Assembly: GCA_029548025.1 (NCBI GenBank)
Contig: JAKPOE010000431.1
Location: 1 to 6,653 of the forward strand
Direction: 5' to 3'
Source: Spirochaetota bacterium
GTDB lineage: Bacteria > Spirochaetota > UBA4802 > UB4802
Length of the DNA: 6,653 nt
Made by a program: the position numbers and the translations under genes
Notes under the pieces: model-generated
Databases searched by the model: none
Seen by the model: the letters and a program-made list of their open reading frames with translations, nothing else
What the model was told of the DNA's origin: nothing
In this document: positions 5,734 through 6,653 of the stretch, piece by piece
Position numbering within the stretch: the stretch's first letter is position 1
Layout of the letters: every line of letters starts with the position of its first letter

Positions 5734-6651
5734 TCAATATACCGGTTTGTAATCAAAGCGGTGTATTGCGGTGATATATCGTATGGTATGTGTTTTATAG
5801 CGCATTACAATAGAATGAGTTTTTGCTCCCCCTGCCATAAATCTGACCCCGGGCAACAGTTCACCATCTGAGATTCCCGTTGCCGAGAACATAATATTTT
5901 CGCCTTTAGCCAGATCTGAGAGGGTATAAATTTTATCAATATCGGTAATCCCCATGTTGCGCACCAGTTCTTTATCCTTTTCGTCACGGTAAATAAAACG
6001 CGCCTGCATATCGCCGTCCAGACATTTAAGCGCTGCTGCCGATAAAATACCTTCACGGGCACCGCCAACTCCCATGAGCATATCAATGGGACTGTCATCA
6101 AGTGCAGTAGCAACAGCACCGGAAATATCACCATCCTTAATTAATTTGATACGAGCGCCTAATGCCCGTATACGGCTAACCAATTCTTCGTGACGTGCTC
6201 TGTCAAGAATGCAGACCGTTATATCGTCGATATATTTTCCCTTGGCGCGTGCAACACGTTTAATATTAACCTCTGGTGATTGTGTTATATCAATAACACC
6301 TCGTGCATCTTTACCAACTGCTATCTTTTCCATATATATGGGCGGGGCATTGAGCATTGAGCCATATTCAGCAAGTGCAATAACGGAGATGGTGTTATAG
6401 CCACCCTGAGCTAAGGTTGCATGCCCATCTATTGGCGTAAGAGCGATGTCAACTTCGGGATGCTGAGCATTACCAATTATTTTGCCAGTACAAAGTGATG
6501 AATCAGGATTATCAATGCCACAGATAATATGGCCCTTAAATGAAACCGTTGAAAAAACCTTTGACATTGCTTCCACAGCATTTTTGCCAGCAAGATCTTC
6601 ATTGCCACGGCCATAGTAACGCGCTGCCCAGAGTGCTGCAGCTTCGGTAAC
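5734..6651 (-). CDS. GlpX-family (class II fructose-1,6-bisphosphatase) protein with altered metal-site residues, 5' end missing
   Basis: The frame stays open to the right edge, so the GTG at 6576 is an internal valine; 306 codons including the stop are visible and roughly 10-20 residues are missing. The true family enzyme removes the 1-phosphate from fructose 1,6-bisphosphate in gluconeogenesis. Family landmarks are clear: VTEAAALWAARYYGRGN at the edge, then YMEKIAVG, a KLIKDGDISGAV segment, MGVGGAREGILSAAALKCLDGD, IMFSATGISDGELL and a C-terminal TIRYITAIH. However, the residues that bind metal in E. coli GlpX are mostly changed: GRGD is GRGN (6601-6612), the IGEGE loop is CGIDNPD (6502-6522), and DP(I)EGT is TPIDGH (6421-6438). 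The Glu of GGAxEG is kept. Sugar-phosphate binding thus looks preserved while catalysis is doubtful. I leave the symbol blank because this may be a non-catalytic or altered paralogue. The small membrane protein gene follows after 92 bases. Confidence 0.85.
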   Translation of the reverse strand, partial: VTEAAALWAARYYGRGNEDLAGKNAVEAMSKVFSTVSFKGHIICGIDNPDSSLCTGKIIGNAQHPEVDIALTPIDGHATLAQGGYNTISVIALAEYGSMLNAPPIYMEKIAVGKDARGVIDITQSPEVNIKRVARAKGKYIDDITVCILDRARHEELVSRIRALGARIKLIKDGDISGAVATALDDSPIDMLMGVGGAREGILSAAALKCLDGDMQARFIYRDEKDKELVRNMGITDIDKIYTLSDLAKGENIMFSATGISDGELLPGVRFMAGGAKTHSIVMRYKTHTIRYITAIHRFDYKPVY

Positions 6652-6653
6652 CC

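Noticed and set aside
5805..6134. 109-codon open frame on the minus strand inside the GlpX-family gene
   Set aside because: It is a shifted frame within a coding region whose own frame matches the family throughout; no frameshift is needed.
6574..6576. GTG as the start of the GlpX-family gene
   Set aside because: The upstream codons to the window edge continue the family's N-terminal sequence (VTEAAALWAARYYGRGN), so the gene is cut by the edge.

Overview
This AT-rich window is ordinary bacterial chromosome, densely coded, with five of its six larger genes on the minus strand. A secreted beta-barrel protein points to a Gram-negative (diderm) cell. A eukaryote-type UDP-sugar pyrophosphorylase and a FAA1/FadD15-type acyl-CoA ligase would suit a spirochaete or another deep-branching diderm lineage, but that placement is a weak inference. 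I found no rRNA, tRNA, CRISPR array, phage gene or transposase gene.

Layout, left to right. (1) The 3' end of a plus-strand long-chain acyl-CoA synthetase, cut by the left edge. (2) A 70-bp convergent gap holding a perfect 15-bp inverted repeat whose right arm contains the stop codon of the next gene. (3) A two-gene minus-strand unit: a UAP1-like UDP-N-acetylhexosamine pyrophosphorylase followed, with a 4-bp overlap, by argB (acetylglutamate kinase). (4) About 385 bp of gene-free DNA with a small REP-like palindrome. (5) An orphan minus-strand outer-membrane beta-barrel protein. (6) About 360 bp of gene-free DNA carrying a composite of dispersed-repeat arms. (7) A class I/II PLP aminotransferase with its own visible promoter and a 14-bp palindrome inside it. 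(8) A 73-residue two-helix membrane protein. (9) Most of a GlpX-family (class II fructose-bisphosphatase) protein, cut by the right edge.

The genes are mainly housekeeping metabolism: fatty-acid activation, UDP-sugar supply, arginine synthesis, transamination and a gluconeogenesis-like protein. I see no obvious new multi-gene system. The most unusual point is the GlpX homologue: it keeps the family's sugar-phosphate-binding half but lacks most of the residues that carry the catalytic metals in E. coli GlpX, so it may be a pseudoenzyme or an altered phosphatase. Next in interest are the translational coupling of UDP-sugar and arginine enzymes, and the composite repeat upstream of the beta-barrel gene.
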